64,000 nucleotides of DNA from Gordonia humi (GCF_014197435.1 NZ_JACIFP010000001.1:248001-312000); one strand, 5' to 3'. Shown: positions 44,800 through 53,823, numbered from the stretch's first letter. The notes: a model not told the origin generated them from the sequence alone. Numbers and translations: made by a program.

Positions 44800-46193
44800 G
44801 ATCTCTCCTCGCCTGCCAGATCGGCCACCTGGCGTGCTTTCCAGAAATAGTTGTGAACGCCCCCGGCGGTGAAGAGCTTGCGGAACACCAGGTCCACCGG
44901 CGCACCGACCTCGAGGAGATCAGGCCTCGCATCGGCCACCTCGAAGGTGCTTCGGCCGCCGCCCTCGAAATCGACGACGACGTCCACGACCGGCGGCGAC
45001 GGAGAGTACGCGAGGCGGTCGACGGTGAACGTCGCCACACGTCCGCGACGCGCCGCGACCGGGGCGGGCTCCATCTGGTCGATCGTCCCGCACTGACGGC
45101 AGGCCCGCATCGGCGGAAGGTGCACGAAACCGCAAGCCGTGCAGCGGCTCCCACTCAGACCGAACTTCCATCCGGCCTCCCGGGCAGCCGGCGGGCCCGC
45201 CGGGCGGTCAGGTTCCGGACGACGGGGCGGCTCCACGTCGAGCAGGCCGCGCCACGACAGATACGTCGGATACGGCACCGACCGACCCGAGGCGGCCGCC
45301 GCGGCCGCGATCGGCTCGCGTTGACGACGCGTGGGCAGTGCGTCAGTGGTGCGCAGCAGCATGGTGTCGACCCCGTCGGCCGCCGAGATCACCAGAATCG
45401 TCTGCCCAGGTTCGGCCCGGTCGAGAGCATGCGCCAGAGACAGAATCGGATCCACCGCGCCGGCGAATCCGGTCGGTGCGCCCACCGTCGACACCGCGCG
45501 CTTGACGATGGCCCCGGCCGCTTTGGTGACGGCGGCATTCGGACAGGTCAGCACCGCGTAGTCGGCGTCGGGCAGACCCGCGGCGTCCAGCGTGGCCGCG
45601 ACCGCCTCGGCGATGAGCGGCTCATACCGACTCCGGCCGAAGCGCTCCTCCCAGGTCGACCCGTAGGCCGTGTCGGGGCTGCGCCACCGGTCCAGGAACT
45701 CCTCGGTGAGCGAGACGCCGCCCAGGTGTTCGGCGATGACCGGCGTCTGCGGGGTAGACGGTCCGATGACCAGTGCGGCCCCCGCGTCGGCGCCGCCGCG
45801 TTCGTCGGCCGAGCCCGGTCGTCCGGTACGGACATCGGCGGCGGCCACCACCGTGGGTCGGCCGTGCAGTGCCGATGAGATCGCCGCCATGGCCGAGCGA
45901 GCGGTGCCGATCGCATCGTCGGCGGCGACTCCGCGGTCCAGCGACAGCGCGGCGTGAACGATGCTCGCACTCGTCTTGTCGAGATACGGGGGCGAACTGG
46001 TCACGAACACCAACCGGTCGCCGGCGGCGGGAACCGCGCCACAACGCTCGAGTGCCGCCTGGACCGCGGCCACGCTCATGGTCACCGCGTCCTCGTCGAA
46101 AGCAGCGATCACCCGCGTGAGCCTGCCCGCCCCGCGCGGGTCCACCCGCCATCCCGGCAGGTAGCTCGCATAGCCGAGTATCCCGTTGGTCAT
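44796..46193 (-). CDS. HMG-CoA-synthase-like domain fused to a DUF35 zinc-ribbon/OB-fold domain
   Basis: 465 residues. Residues 1-320 have the ketosynthase-like fold of archaeal HMG-CoA synthase (GILGYASYLPGWRV, VTSSPPYLDKTSASIVHAALSL, GADAGAALVIG). Residues 340-465 are a DUF35 module with zinc ligands Cys351, Cys354, Cys365 and Cys368 (CTAC, CRQC) and an OB fold (VATFTVDRLAYSPSPPVVDVVVDF). No cysteine lies at the expected catalytic position near residues 92-100 (the segment reads VAADDAIGTARSAM), so the synthase-like part is probably non-catalytic, a scaffold for acyl-CoA transfer. TGATG and ATGA overlaps join it to the thiolases on both sides. Confidence 0.85.
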   Translation of the reverse strand: MTNGILGYASYLPGWRVDPRGAGRLTRVIAAFDEDAVTMSVAAVQAALERCGAVPAAGDRLVFVTSSPPYLDKTSASIVHAALSLDRGVAADDAIGTARSAMAAISSALHGRPTVVAAADVRTGRPGSADERGGADAGAALVIGPSTPQTPVIAEHLGGVSLTEEFLDRWRSPDTAYGSTWEERFGRSRYEPLIAEAVAATLDAAGLPDADYAVLTCPNAAVTKAAGAIVKRAVSTVGAPTGFAGAVDPILSLAHALDRAEPGQTILVISAADGVDTMLLRTTDALPTRRQREPIAAAAAASGRSVPYPTYLSWRGLLDVEPPRRPEPDRPAGPPAAREAGWKFGLSGSRCTACGFVHLPPMRACRQCGTIDQMEPAPVAARRGRVATFTVDRLAYSPSPPVVDVVVDFEGGGRSTFEVADARPDLLEVGAPVDLVFRKLFTAGGVHNYFWKARQVADLAGEERS

Positions 46194-47401
46194 CACTGGA
46201 CTCCTCGGAACAGTGCGGCGATGCCCTGACCTCCGCCGATGCACATGGTCTCCAGCGCGAGAGAGCCCGCGCGGCGGTCGAGTTCGCGCAGCATCGTGGT
46301 GAGAATCCGCACGCCGGTGGCCCCGATCGGATGGCCCAGCGAGATCCCCGAGCCGTTCACGTTGAGACGATCTCGCACTTGATCGACGGGCAGGTCCCAT
46401 TCGCGGAGGACCGCGAGCACCTGTACCGCGAAGGCCTCGTTGATCTCGATGAGGTCCAGATCGTCGAATCCGATTCCCGTTCGCTCGAACAGTCGACGCA
46501 CGGCGGCCACCGGCCCCAGGCCCATGGTCGCGGGGTCGCAACCGGCGGCCGCCCAGCCCTCGAACCAGGCGATCGGGGTGAGATCGAGACGGCTCAGCTG
46601 GTCCTCCGCGACGACCAGGCAGGCCGCGGCGGCGTCGTTCTGTTGAGCCGCGTTCCCGGCGGTCACCGTGCCGCCCGGGGTCACGGTCCGTAGCCTGGCG
46701 AGCGTCTCAGTGGTCGTGTCCGGCCGGATTCCTTCGTCGCGGTCGAAGATCACGGCTTCACCGCGCCGCTGCGGTACCGCGACCGGAACGATCTCCTCGG
46801 CGAAGACTCCGGACTCGGCCGCCGCGGCCGCACGCTGTTGGCTGGCCGCAGCGTAGGCGTCGGACTCCTCACGACTGATGTCGTAACGCTCGGCGAGGTT
46901 CTCGGCGGTCTCGACCATCCCGCTGATCGCACCGAACCGCCACTCCGGCTGCGACCGTTCACGGCCCCGGTCCAACCGGTCGTACAGCATCTGATTGCCC
47001 GAGCGCGAACCCCAGCGAGCGGTGGTCGTGTAGTGCTCGATGTTGCTCATCGACTCCACCCCACCGGCGACGACCACATCGGCCGCCCCCGTCTGGACCA
47101 TCATCGCCGCGGTGGCGACCGCCTGAAGTCCGCCACCACAGCGGCGGTCGGTCTGAAAGCCCGGTACCTCTATCGGCAGACCCGCCTGGAGCGCCGCCCA
47201 TCGGCCGATGCACGGCGCTTCAGAGTTCGCGTACGACTGGGCCATCGCGACGTCCTCGATCACCGCCGCATCGATGCCGGTACGGTCGACCAGTTCTTTG
47301 AGCACGGCAGCGGCCAGGTCGTGAGCCGGCACCGGTCGCAGCGTGCCCCCGAACCCGCCGACACCGGTCCGCACCGGTTCCACAATCGCGACACGTCTCA
47401 C
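46193..47401 (-). CDS. Acetyl-CoA acetyltransferase/3-ketoacyl-CoA thiolase
   Basis: 402 residues, a full degradative thiolase. The nucleophile is Cys88 in DRRCGGGLQAVATA, with EINEAFAVQVLA, the His motif GISLGHPIGATG and the second Cys motif ETMCIGGGQGIAALF. It cleaves a 3-ketoacyl-CoA with CoA to release acetyl-CoA or a similar unit. It follows the dioxygenase genes after a 105-bp gap with no obvious terminator. Confidence 0.94.
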   Translation of the reverse strand: MRRVAIVEPVRTGVGGFGGTLRPVPAHDLAAAVLKELVDRTGIDAAVIEDVAMAQSYANSEAPCIGRWAALQAGLPIEVPGFQTDRRCGGGLQAVATAAMMVQTGAADVVVAGGVESMSNIEHYTTTARWGSRSGNQMLYDRLDRGRERSQPEWRFGAISGMVETAENLAERYDISREESDAYAAASQQRAAAAAESGVFAEEIVPVAVPQRRGEAVIFDRDEGIRPDTTTETLARLRTVTPGGTVTAGNAAQQNDAAAACLVVAEDQLSRLDLTPIAWFEGWAAAGCDPATMGLGPVAAVRRLFERTGIGFDDLDLIEINEAFAVQVLAVLREWDLPVDQVRDRLNVNGSGISLGHPIGATGVRILTTMLRELDRRAGSLALETMCIGGGQGIAALFRGVQ

Positions 47402-47505
47402 GTCAGATCGTTCTCCTCGTCAATGGCGGAGGCGACGCCTCGCCAGGTGGTGCCTCGTCGGGCCGAATCGTCCCGTGTCGGCCTCGTCGTCCCGTTCGGC
47501 CCGGG

Positions 47506-47760
47506 TCAGCTCCGGTCGCGCCAGCGATCAGCGGAGGGGTCGAGCAGTTCGGTCAGGTGTCCGTCGGCCAGCCAGATGATGGTCTCCAACTCCAGCGGAT
47601 CCAGATAGCGCACCCGTCCGGTGCGTAGATCCTCCAGCCGGAGCCGGGTGGAGTTCGCTTCGGAGTCGACGTTCACCGAGATCTCGGCGAATTCGCTGCC
47701 GACCACCGGACCGATATCCGGAATGTCGAATGGGCCGCGGTCGTTCATTTCGATTCCCAT
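47506..47760 (-). CDS. 84-residue protein of the dioxygenase-associated 'dihydrodiol dehydrogenase' small family
   Basis: The reading frame from ATG 47760 (or 47748) gives VVGSEFAEISVNVDSEANSTRLRLEDLRTGRVRYLDPLELETIIWLADGHL. This pattern (xNEFxEVxV, LRLED, LDPLELE) is shared with small proteins encoded beside ring-hydroxylating dioxygenases in actinobacteria. Databases often call them dihydrodiol dehydrogenase, although at about 80 residues they are too short for that. A structural or assembly factor of the dioxygenase is likelier. It is 14 bp downstream of the beta-subunit gene. Confidence 0.65.
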   Translation of the reverse strand: MGIEMNDRGPFDIPDIGPVVGSEFAEISVNVDSEANSTRLRLEDLRTGRVRYLDPLELETIIWLADGHLTELLDPSADRWRDRS

Positions 47761-47774
47761 GGCTGCCTCCCGAG

Positions 47775-48314
47775 TCAGATGAGGAACGCCATCGTGGGGA
47801 TGGCCTTCTCGTTGTCGACGAGGACGACCTTCTTGTAGACCAGCCGGATCTCGTCGTCCACTCGCCGGATCCGGTAGGTGGTGCGGCCGCCCCACAACTG
47901 ATTGGTGCGCGCCCGCGATTCCAGAGCCAGGAAGTTCGCGCCGACCTCCAGGTCGACTCCACCGTCGTCGTTGGGTCGGCCGCCGAGCAGTTCGACGTTG
48001 CCGATGATCCGACGCAGATCCGACGGCGGAGACTGCGCGTGACGCTTGCCGGTCGAGACCTGCTTCATCCGGGTGGCGATCCGGTTCCGGTTGTCGTAGA
48101 TGAAGGCGACGTTGGTCTGCGGGTCGACGTCGGCGCCGCCGGCAGGCACCCAGTACAGGGCGTCGTCAGTCCAGAGTGCCTCCCAGCCGCTGTAGTCGTT
48201 CTCGTCGGCGAGCCGGGCCTCTTTGAACAGGAACTGCGACACCTCGCCGTAGTCCCATCCCTCCGGAACAGCCTCGAGCCCCGGCAGGTTCCCCGTGTCT
48301 GCGATCGTGGTCAT
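47775..48314 (-). CDS. Aromatic ring-hydroxylating dioxygenase, beta subunit
   Basis: 179 residues, the usual size. NTF2-like cone fold with EVSQFLFKEARLADENDYSGWEALWTDDALYWVPAG at the start and NRIATRMKQVSTGKRHAQSPPSDLRRIIGNVEL and ARTNQLWGGRTTYRIRRVDDEIRLVYKKVVLVD later. It forms the alpha3beta3 hexamer with the alpha subunit, whose stop is 1 bp upstream. Confidence 0.95.
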   Translation of the reverse strand: MTTIADTGNLPGLEAVPEGWDYGEVSQFLFKEARLADENDYSGWEALWTDDALYWVPAGGADVDPQTNVAFIYDNRNRIATRMKQVSTGKRHAQSPPSDLRRIIGNVELLGGRPNDDGGVDLEVGANFLALESRARTNQLWGGRTTYRIRRVDDEIRLVYKKVVLVDNEKAIPTMAFLI

Positions 48315-48315
48315 A

Positions 48316-49584
48316 TCAGGCCTCCATCAGTGCGCGGTACTGCTTCCAGAAGCCGCGCATTCCGGTCTCGTCGGTGGCCGCACCGATGGTGAAGCCGTCC
48401 TCGTCGGTCGTCTCGCGCACCAGACCTCTGCGGACGTCGAGCCACTCCGGATCGAGCATCGACACCCCTTGCTGATTGCGCTCGTACATCTCGGTGTCGT
48501 CGGCCAGCAACATGCCTGCCGGACCGACGGAGCCGATCGACTGCGAGATCATCCGGCGGTTCAGCTCCGCGCCGCCTCGCAGTTGCACGGCCGTCGCATA
48601 GGAGATGCACTCGTTCGCCGCGTTCGGCTGAATGTTGAACACCTGGATCTCGGCGATGAACAGGTTGGGGAAGATCATCACGTGCGGGGCGCCCTCGATC
48701 ATCCGCCGTTCGGCGTCCTCGCCATACGCCTCGCGCATCGCCGCGACGTAGTTCGGCACTCGCTCGGGCGTCGTCCCGAACCAGCGCATGGGCTCGGCGA
48801 ACTTGCGGAACTCCGGCCGCAGATCGTTCTCGCTGTGACCGTTTCCGAGTGCTCGGGTCACCGCTGTCGACGCGTCACTGTAGAGCGCGCCGATCGGGCT
48901 TCCCGTGACACCGAAGATCGAGCCGTGCACGAACTGCGGGTGGTATCCGTCGGTCTCGTTCTCGGCCAGGAACTTCCAGTTGGCACGAGTCTTGTGCGGC
49001 AGCCAACCCGCGTCGAGGGACACCTCCCCCTTCGGGGAGAGTCCGGCGAGTCGATCGATCTCGCCGGTGGCCGCACCGAGGTGTTCCAGCAGTGACGGAC
49101 CGTCGTCGGCCATCGAACCGAAGACGAATCCCCGGTAGCTCTCGACCCGCGGCACCTTGCCCATGCCCAGCTCGAGTCTGCCTTTGCCGCCGTACCCCTT
49201 GTTGTACGGATAGCCGAGCAGCTCACCTGAGTTGCGGTAGGTCCAGCCGTGGTACGGGCAGCGGAACGAACTCGAATTGCCCTTCTGGTCGTCGCACACC
49301 TGGAGACCTCGGTGGGCGCAACGATTGATCAGCAGGTGGATGTCGCCGTCACGGTCACGAGTCATCACGACGTCTTGAGTGGCCATCTGCTTGCGGACGT
49401 AGTCGTTCGGCTCGGGCACCTCGCTCTCGTGACCGACGAAGACCCAGGTCTTGAACCAGATCTTCGTGAGCTCCTCGGCGAAGATCGCCGGATCGGTGTA
49501 CAGCGAGCCGTGCACCTGCGACGGCCGGATCAGCTCCGACACCAAGCTCTTCGGGACCGCATCAGGATTGATGACAGTGGGCAT
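48316..49584 (-). CDS. Aromatic ring-hydroxylating dioxygenase, alpha subunit (Rieske)
   Basis: 422 residues from ATG 49584 with GGAGG at 6 bp. The Rieske cluster ligands are Cys89, His91, Cys109 and His112 (CAHRGLQVC, CPYHGW). The mononuclear iron site has Asp212 as the bridging residue, with His215 and His220 in ENETDGYHPQFVH. The third iron ligand lies in the C-terminal half. It belongs to the benzoate/biphenyl-like alpha family, inserting both atoms of O2 into a ring to give a cis-diol. It heads the operon alpha-beta-small-thiolase-HMGCS/DUF35-thiolase, with the shared operator 21 bp upstream. Confidence 0.95.
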   Translation of the reverse strand: MPTVINPDAVPKSLVSELIRPSQVHGSLYTDPAIFAEELTKIWFKTWVFVGHESEVPEPNDYVRKQMATQDVVMTRDRDGDIHLLINRCAHRGLQVCDDQKGNSSSFRCPYHGWTYRNSGELLGYPYNKGYGGKGRLELGMGKVPRVESYRGFVFGSMADDGPSLLEHLGAATGEIDRLAGLSPKGEVSLDAGWLPHKTRANWKFLAENETDGYHPQFVHGSIFGVTGSPIGALYSDASTAVTRALGNGHSENDLRPEFRKFAEPMRWFGTTPERVPNYVAAMREAYGEDAERRMIEGAPHVMIFPNLFIAEIQVFNIQPNAANECISYATAVQLRGGAELNRRMISQSIGSVGPAGMLLADDTEMYERNQQGVSMLDPEWLDVRRGLVRETTDEDGFTIGAATDETGMRGFWKQYRALMEA

Positions 49585-49604
49585 GATCAACCTCCGAATT
49601 TCAT

Positions 49605-49622
49605 TTAATTGAAATTAGATTA
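49605..49622 (-). promoter_or_regulatory. AT-rich island operator, site 4 of 6
   Basis: On the minus strand TAATCTAATTTCAATTAA, the best copy of the shared motif together with site 3. It is overlapped by AATTTCA/TGAAATT arms at 49597-49616. It lies 21 bp upstream of the dioxygenase alpha start and just after the preceding CoA-ligase gene, so the dioxygenase operon has its own promoter. Confidence 0.6.
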
Positions 49623-49628
49623 ACACAA

Positions 49629-51308
49629 TCAGAGCGACTTGGAAACCATGTCGACGAGCCGGAACTTCTGAATCTTGCCGGTCGGCGTGGTCGGCAGATC
49701 GTCGGCCTCGAGGAAGCGCACCAACTTGGGCACCTTGAACCGGGCAAGGTGCTTCTTGCAGTGATCGACCACCTGTTGTTCGGTGAGCTCGGCACCGGGC
49801 GACCGGACGATCACCAGTGCGCCGATCTCGCCCCAGCGGTCGTCCAGGATGCCGACGGCGAACGCCTGGCTCACCTCGTCGAGCCGGCCGATGAGGTCCT
49901 CGACCTCCTTGGGCATCACGAGTTCCCCGCCGCTCTTGTACAGTTCCTTGCTTCGACCGGTCACCTCGAGGTAGCCGTCAGGACGGACCCGGCCGAGGTC
50001 GCCCGAACGCAGCACACCGTCCGCGCTCAACGCCTCGGCGGTGGCCTCGGGCTTGTTCCAGTAGCCGACCATCATGGTCGGCCCGCGCGAGACCAGTTCG
50101 CCGGTCTCCCCCTCCGGTAGCGCCTCGCCGGTCACCGGGTCGACGACCGAGTACACGCACAACGCGTCGGTGCCTTCGACCCCGGCCGCGCCGGCCAACT
50201 TGGGCCGCCCGGCCGTGGTCGACGTCAGTTCCAGGGGATCTTCGGGAAGGGTGAGCGTCATGGCGCCACCGCATTCGGTCATACCGTATCCGGTGACGAT
50301 CTCGCTGACTCCGAAAAGTTCCTCGACCTTCTCCCACAGCCAGATCGGAGCGGGCGCCGATCCGCAGAGGATGCCGCTGAGCGAACTGATGTCGTACTCC
50401 TCGCGCGTCGGACACTCGACCATGCCCACGGCCATGGTCGGCACGCAGAGGATGTCGTCGGCCCGATGTCGCTCGATTCCGGCGAGGTACGCCTCGGGCG
50501 AGAACTTGGTCTGCAGGATGACCGCTCCCCCGACCATCGTGGCCGACAGGATTCCTTCGATGTAGCCGAACATGTGGTAGCAGGGCAACGAGAACAGAAT
50601 CCGTCGGCCGTCGTCGTACGCACGGGTCAGTGCGGAGGCGTAGCCGGTACGCAGCACCGCATCGTGGGTGACGACCACACCCTTGGGCGACCCCGTACTG
50701 CCGGAGGTGTAGAGCATGTCGCCGAGGTCGGACGGCTGATGTCCGCTCTTCGCAGCTCCTGGATGCTGTCGGCCCAGCTCCAACAGATCCTGGTAGGTGC
50801 GGGCGCCCTCTCGCCGACGTCTGTCCGTGGAGAGCACGACGACCTGAGTGAGCTCGCCGATCGTCGGCGCCGTCTCCCAGCCCGGCGTCAAGGTGTCGAG
50901 CATCTCCATGTAGTCCAGATTCGCGAATCCGGTCATGGTCAGCAGCATCGAGGCGCCGGACTGCTCCAGGACGTAGCCGAGTTCCTCCGCGCGGTAGAGG
51001 AAGTTGAACGGGATGGCGATCGCGCCGGTCCGCGCGATGGCGAATTTGAACGGAACGAACTCGCGATAGTTGGCCATCAGCATGCCGACGCGAGCACCCG
51101 GCTTCACGCCGAGTGTCACCAGTGCGTCCGCGAGGATCCGGGACTCCTCGGCGACCTCCGCGTACGACTGGGTCGCTTCATCGGTGATCACCAGTGGACG
51201 GTCCCCGTACTGTTCGGCGCACAGATCGAGCCATCCGTCGAGGGTCCTCGGCGTCCATTGTGGGAATCGCGCCGACAACGCGTCGCGACGCTGTTCGATA
51301 GTCTTCAT
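49629..51308 (-). CDS. Acyl-CoA synthetase (AMP-binding), second copy
   Basis: 559 residues from ATG 51308. The P-loop motif is LYTSGSTGSPKGVVVTH, the A5 motif GYGMTECGG, then SGDLGRVRPDGYLEVTGRSKELYKSGGELVMPKEVE and the end PTTPTGKIQKFRLV. It differs from the ligase at 36198 in motif details and shows the open-chain fatty-acid-like start. It is the last gene of the beta-oxidation operon that runs from 55.0 kb and ends just before site 4. Confidence 0.93.
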   Translation of the reverse strand: MKTIEQRRDALSARFPQWTPRTLDGWLDLCAEQYGDRPLVITDEATQSYAEVAEESRILADALVTLGVKPGARVGMLMANYREFVPFKFAIARTGAIAIPFNFLYRAEELGYVLEQSGASMLLTMTGFANLDYMEMLDTLTPGWETAPTIGELTQVVVLSTDRRRREGARTYQDLLELGRQHPGAAKSGHQPSDLGDMLYTSGSTGSPKGVVVTHDAVLRTGYASALTRAYDDGRRILFSLPCYHMFGYIEGILSATMVGGAVILQTKFSPEAYLAGIERHRADDILCVPTMAVGMVECPTREEYDISSLSGILCGSAPAPIWLWEKVEELFGVSEIVTGYGMTECGGAMTLTLPEDPLELTSTTAGRPKLAGAAGVEGTDALCVYSVVDPVTGEALPEGETGELVSRGPTMMVGYWNKPEATAEALSADGVLRSGDLGRVRPDGYLEVTGRSKELYKSGGELVMPKEVEDLIGRLDEVSQAFAVGILDDRWGEIGALVIVRSPGAELTEQQVVDHCKKHLARFKVPKLVRFLEADDLPTTPTGKIQKFRLVDMVSKSL

Positions 51309-51396
51309 CGGTACCTCCGGGGCTGTGTCTGGAGAGGGGTTTCGCGGACTCGAGTGGGTGCGCGGGGCTGTGGACGCCCACGCACTGCGCGCAGTC

Positions 51397-51422
51397 GTGG
51401 GCTCGGGTATGTGGGCTCGGGT
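51397..51422. repeat. Short tandem GTGGGCTCGGGT repeat
   Basis: GTGGGCTCGGGT occurs at 51397-51408 and 51411-51422, with further TCGGG units nearby, in the 135-bp gap between the CoA ligase and the first crotonase. It separates two genes that are otherwise in the same operon. No function is proposed. Confidence 0.5.
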
Positions 51423-51443
51423 TCGGGTGCTCGGGCGTGGAAG

Positions 51444-52265
51444 CTAGGGAGTGTCGATCGCGGCTGTCGCGGCCGTCGCGCTCGACCCGAATCGGGCTGG
51501 ACGCTTCTCATGGAACGCGGCCACGCCTTCGGCGAAGTCGTCGCTGTCGAACAGCTCGACCTGGTTGCCGAGCTCACGCTCGAGGACCTCGGGTGTCATC
51601 GGCAGCGGATCGGCGAACATCGCCTTGATGACCCCGTACGCCCGCAGCGGCCCGCGAGCGAGCGTCTGAGCGTCGGCCAGGGCCGCGGTCAACGCCTCAC
51701 CGGCGGGGACCACGTTGTCGACGAGGCCGAGTTCGAGCGCTTCAGTGCTGGCGACGGCGCGCGGCATCAGCATGAGTTGGCGGGCGCGGGCCGGACCGAC
51801 GCGGGCGGGCAGGCTCGCGAAGATGCCCATGTCGCCCGCCAGCCCGACGCCGGTGAACGCTGTGGAGATCCGGGTGCCCTCGCCCGCGACGACGCGGTCA
51901 CAGGCCAGGGCGAGCGATGCTCCTGCACCGTACGCGGCGCCCTCGACCGCAGCGATCACAGGTTTCGGGGTGGCCCAGATCGCGCGAATGACACGTTGCG
52001 CCTTCTCGGTTCGCGGACGCGACTGCGCGGGCGGCATCCGGCGCATCGTCGAGATGTCACCGCCGGAGCAGAACACTCCGCCCGCGCCGGTCACGACGAT
52101 CGCCCGTACCGCATCGTCCCGCGCCGCACTTTCGACGGCCTCGGCGAGTTGCGTGCGCAACGGAAGGTCGATCGCATTGCGGCGCTCCGGGCGATCCAGG
52201 GTGATCAGCCGAACTGGACCGTGGTCCTCCGTGCGGACGACTCGTTCGGCATGCGGCCCGCTCAT
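51444..52265 (-). CDS. Crotonase (enoyl-CoA hydratase/isomerase), isomerase-type active site
   Basis: 273 residues. The oxyanion-hole motifs are GAGGVFCSGGD and GAAYGAGASLALACD. The catalytic region reads TGVGLAGDMG with Asp145, as in PaaG/enoyl-CoA isomerase proteins, instead of the two glutamates of classical hydratases. It should shift a double bond or open a ring in a CoA thioester rather than hydrate. Its ATG overlaps the next crotonase's stop by four bases. Confidence 0.9.
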   Translation of the reverse strand: MSGPHAERVVRTEDHGPVRLITLDRPERRNAIDLPLRTQLAEAVESAARDDAVRAIVVTGAGGVFCSGGDISTMRRMPPAQSRPRTEKAQRVIRAIWATPKPVIAAVEGAAYGAGASLALACDRVVAGEGTRISTAFTGVGLAGDMGIFASLPARVGPARARQLMLMPRAVASTEALELGLVDNVVPAGEALTAALADAQTLARGPLRAYGVIKAMFADPLPMTPEVLERELGNQVELFDSDDFAEGVAAFHEKRPARFGSSATAATAAIDTP

Positions 52266-53056
52266 GATCCGATGAACTTCGGAGCACGCCGCTCGATCAC
52301 GGCGGCGAGGCCTTCGAGGGAGTCCGCGGTTCCCGACAACTCGGAGACCACGCGGGCCTCCTCACCGAGGCGGGCCTCGACGGGGACGCCGATGCCGTCC
52401 CACACCAAGCGCTTGGTGGCAGCGAGGGCGAGCGGTGCCATCTCGGCGAGTCGGTGCGCGAGCTCGTCGACCCGGGAACCCAGCGCATCGTCGGCCACCA
52501 CTTCGCTGATCAGCCCGATGTCGAGCGCATCCGCGGCGGTCAGGGTCGGGTTGAGGAGCAGGATCTCCAGGGCCTTGCGCATACCGACGAGTTGGGCGAG
52601 GGTCACCGTCGTACCACCGTCCGGCGCCATCCCGACGCGGACCGCACCGGAGAAGAACTTGGCCGATTCGGCCGCGACCACCAGGTCGGCGGCACATACG
52701 AGTCCCAGTCCACCACCGCCGGCCGCGAAACCGTGGACTCCGGCGATCACCGGAACCTTCAGCCGCACCAGAGACGCCGTGGCGATCTGCAGCCAGGCGG
52801 TCGCCTCGCGCAGATAGTCGGGCAACCCGTCGCCCTTGGCCGCGAACGTCTTCACATCACCGCCCGCGCAGAAGTTCTTGCCTTCGCCGGTCAGCACCAC
52901 GACCCGCACGTCGCGCGAGCCGTGACAGGTGAGCACCGCGTCGTTGAGCGCTCGGAGCAGTTCGACGTCGAGTCCGTTGGCCGCTTCGGGGCGGTTGAGC
53001 GTGATGTGTCCGATCCCGTCGCGGATCTCGCAGAGTACTGGTGGCTGATCACTCAT
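52262..53056 (-). CDS. Crotonase, isomerase-type active site
   Basis: 264 residues from ATG 53056, which has a GGAAG ribosome site at 8 bp; a GTG three codons upstream overlaps the next gene but lacks a site. Oxyanion motifs GEGKNFCAGGD and GFAAGGGGLGLVCAADLVVAA. The active-site block is RVGMAPDGG with Asp146, an isomerase-like signature. It is the middle of three adjacent crotonases in one operon. Confidence 0.9.
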   Translation of the reverse strand: MSDQPPVLCEIRDGIGHITLNRPEAANGLDVELLRALNDAVLTCHGSRDVRVVVLTGEGKNFCAGGDVKTFAAKGDGLPDYLREATAWLQIATASLVRLKVPVIAGVHGFAAGGGGLGLVCAADLVVAAESAKFFSGAVRVGMAPDGGTTVTLAQLVGMRKALEILLLNPTLTAADALDIGLISEVVADDALGSRVDELAHRLAEMAPLALAATKRLVWDGIGVPVEARLGEEARVVSELSGTADSLEGLAAVIERRAPKFIGS

Positions 53057-53061
53057 TGGAT

Positions 53062-53823
53062 TCACTTCCGTTTGCTGAATGCGTCGACGCCGGCTCGTCC
53101 GGCCTCGCCGCCGATATGGTCGACGACGGCCTCGAGTTCGCTGTCGAGGCCGGCGTCCAGATGCTCGTCGAGTCTGCGGTAGACGAGCCGTTTGATTCCG
53201 AGAACGGCGTTGCGGTCCCGCCCGGCGAGCGTGGTGACGAACCGCTCGACCTCGGTGTCGAAGTCGTCGTCGGGCCAGCTCCGATAGGCCAGGCCCAGCG
53301 CCGCGGCATCGTTGCCGGACAGGCGATCACCGCTGAGCAGAAGCCCCAACGCCTGCTGACGGCCGACCAGTCGGGCCAGTCGCTGGCTGCTGCCGCCGCC
53401 CGGAATCTGTCCGAAGCGGATGTGGTTGTCGGCGATCCGCGCACCGTCGGCCACCAGGCACAGGTCTGCGGCCTGCATCAGTTCGAAGCCGCCCGCCATT
53501 GCGACGCCTTCGACGACCGCGATCACCGGTATCGGCGTCCGAGCGATCTCGCGGCACGCGTCGGAGAAGTTGACGAACAGTTCCCGCAACGCGTCCAGAC
53601 CCAGTGCGCGAAGCCGTTCCACTTCTGCGAAGTCGCCGCCGGCACAGAAGTTTCCGCCCGCACCGCGGATCACCATCACGGTGACCTCGGGGTCGGAGCC
53701 GAGTGCGGCGATCGCCTCGCGCAGTTCCCGACCCAGGTCGACGGTGATCGCGTTCATCTGTTCGGGACGGTTCAGCGTCACGACGCCGACGCCGTCGGCG
53801 ACCCGAGTGATCACGGCGGTCAC
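53062..53823 (-). CDS. Crotonase, hydratase-like with one glutamate
   Basis: 253 residues from a GTG at 53823 that overlaps the upstream SDR stop as GTGA. Oxyanion motifs GAGGNFCAGGD and GVAMAGGFELMQAADL. Glu114 corresponds to the first catalytic Glu of enoyl-CoA hydratase, but the second Glu region reads ADNHIRFGQIPGGG, so only one acid is retained. Hydration of an unsaturated acyl-CoA, or a related reaction, is likely. Confidence 0.88.
   Translation of the reverse strand: MTAVITRVADGVGVVTLNRPEQMNAITVDLGRELREAIAALGSDPEVTVMVIRGAGGNFCAGGDFAEVERLRALGLDALRELFVNFSDACREIARTPIPVIAVVEGVAMAGGFELMQAADLCLVADGARIADNHIRFGQIPGGGSSQRLARLVGRQQALGLLLSGDRLSGNDAAALGLAYRSWPDDDFDTEVERFVTTLAGRDRNAVLGIKRLVYRRLDEHLDAGLDSELEAVVDHIGGEAGRAGVDAFSKRK

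Noticed and set aside
41000..50000. Shadow frames on the plus strand opposite the dioxygenase and thiolase genes
   Set aside because: They are long because of GC skew at third positions. Their translations are Arg/His-rich and have no domain.
52262..53065. GTG 53065 as the start of the middle crotonase
   Set aside because: It overlaps the preceding stop by GTGA, but the GGAAG ribosome site fits ATG 53056 at 8 bp, and the extra residues are not conserved.
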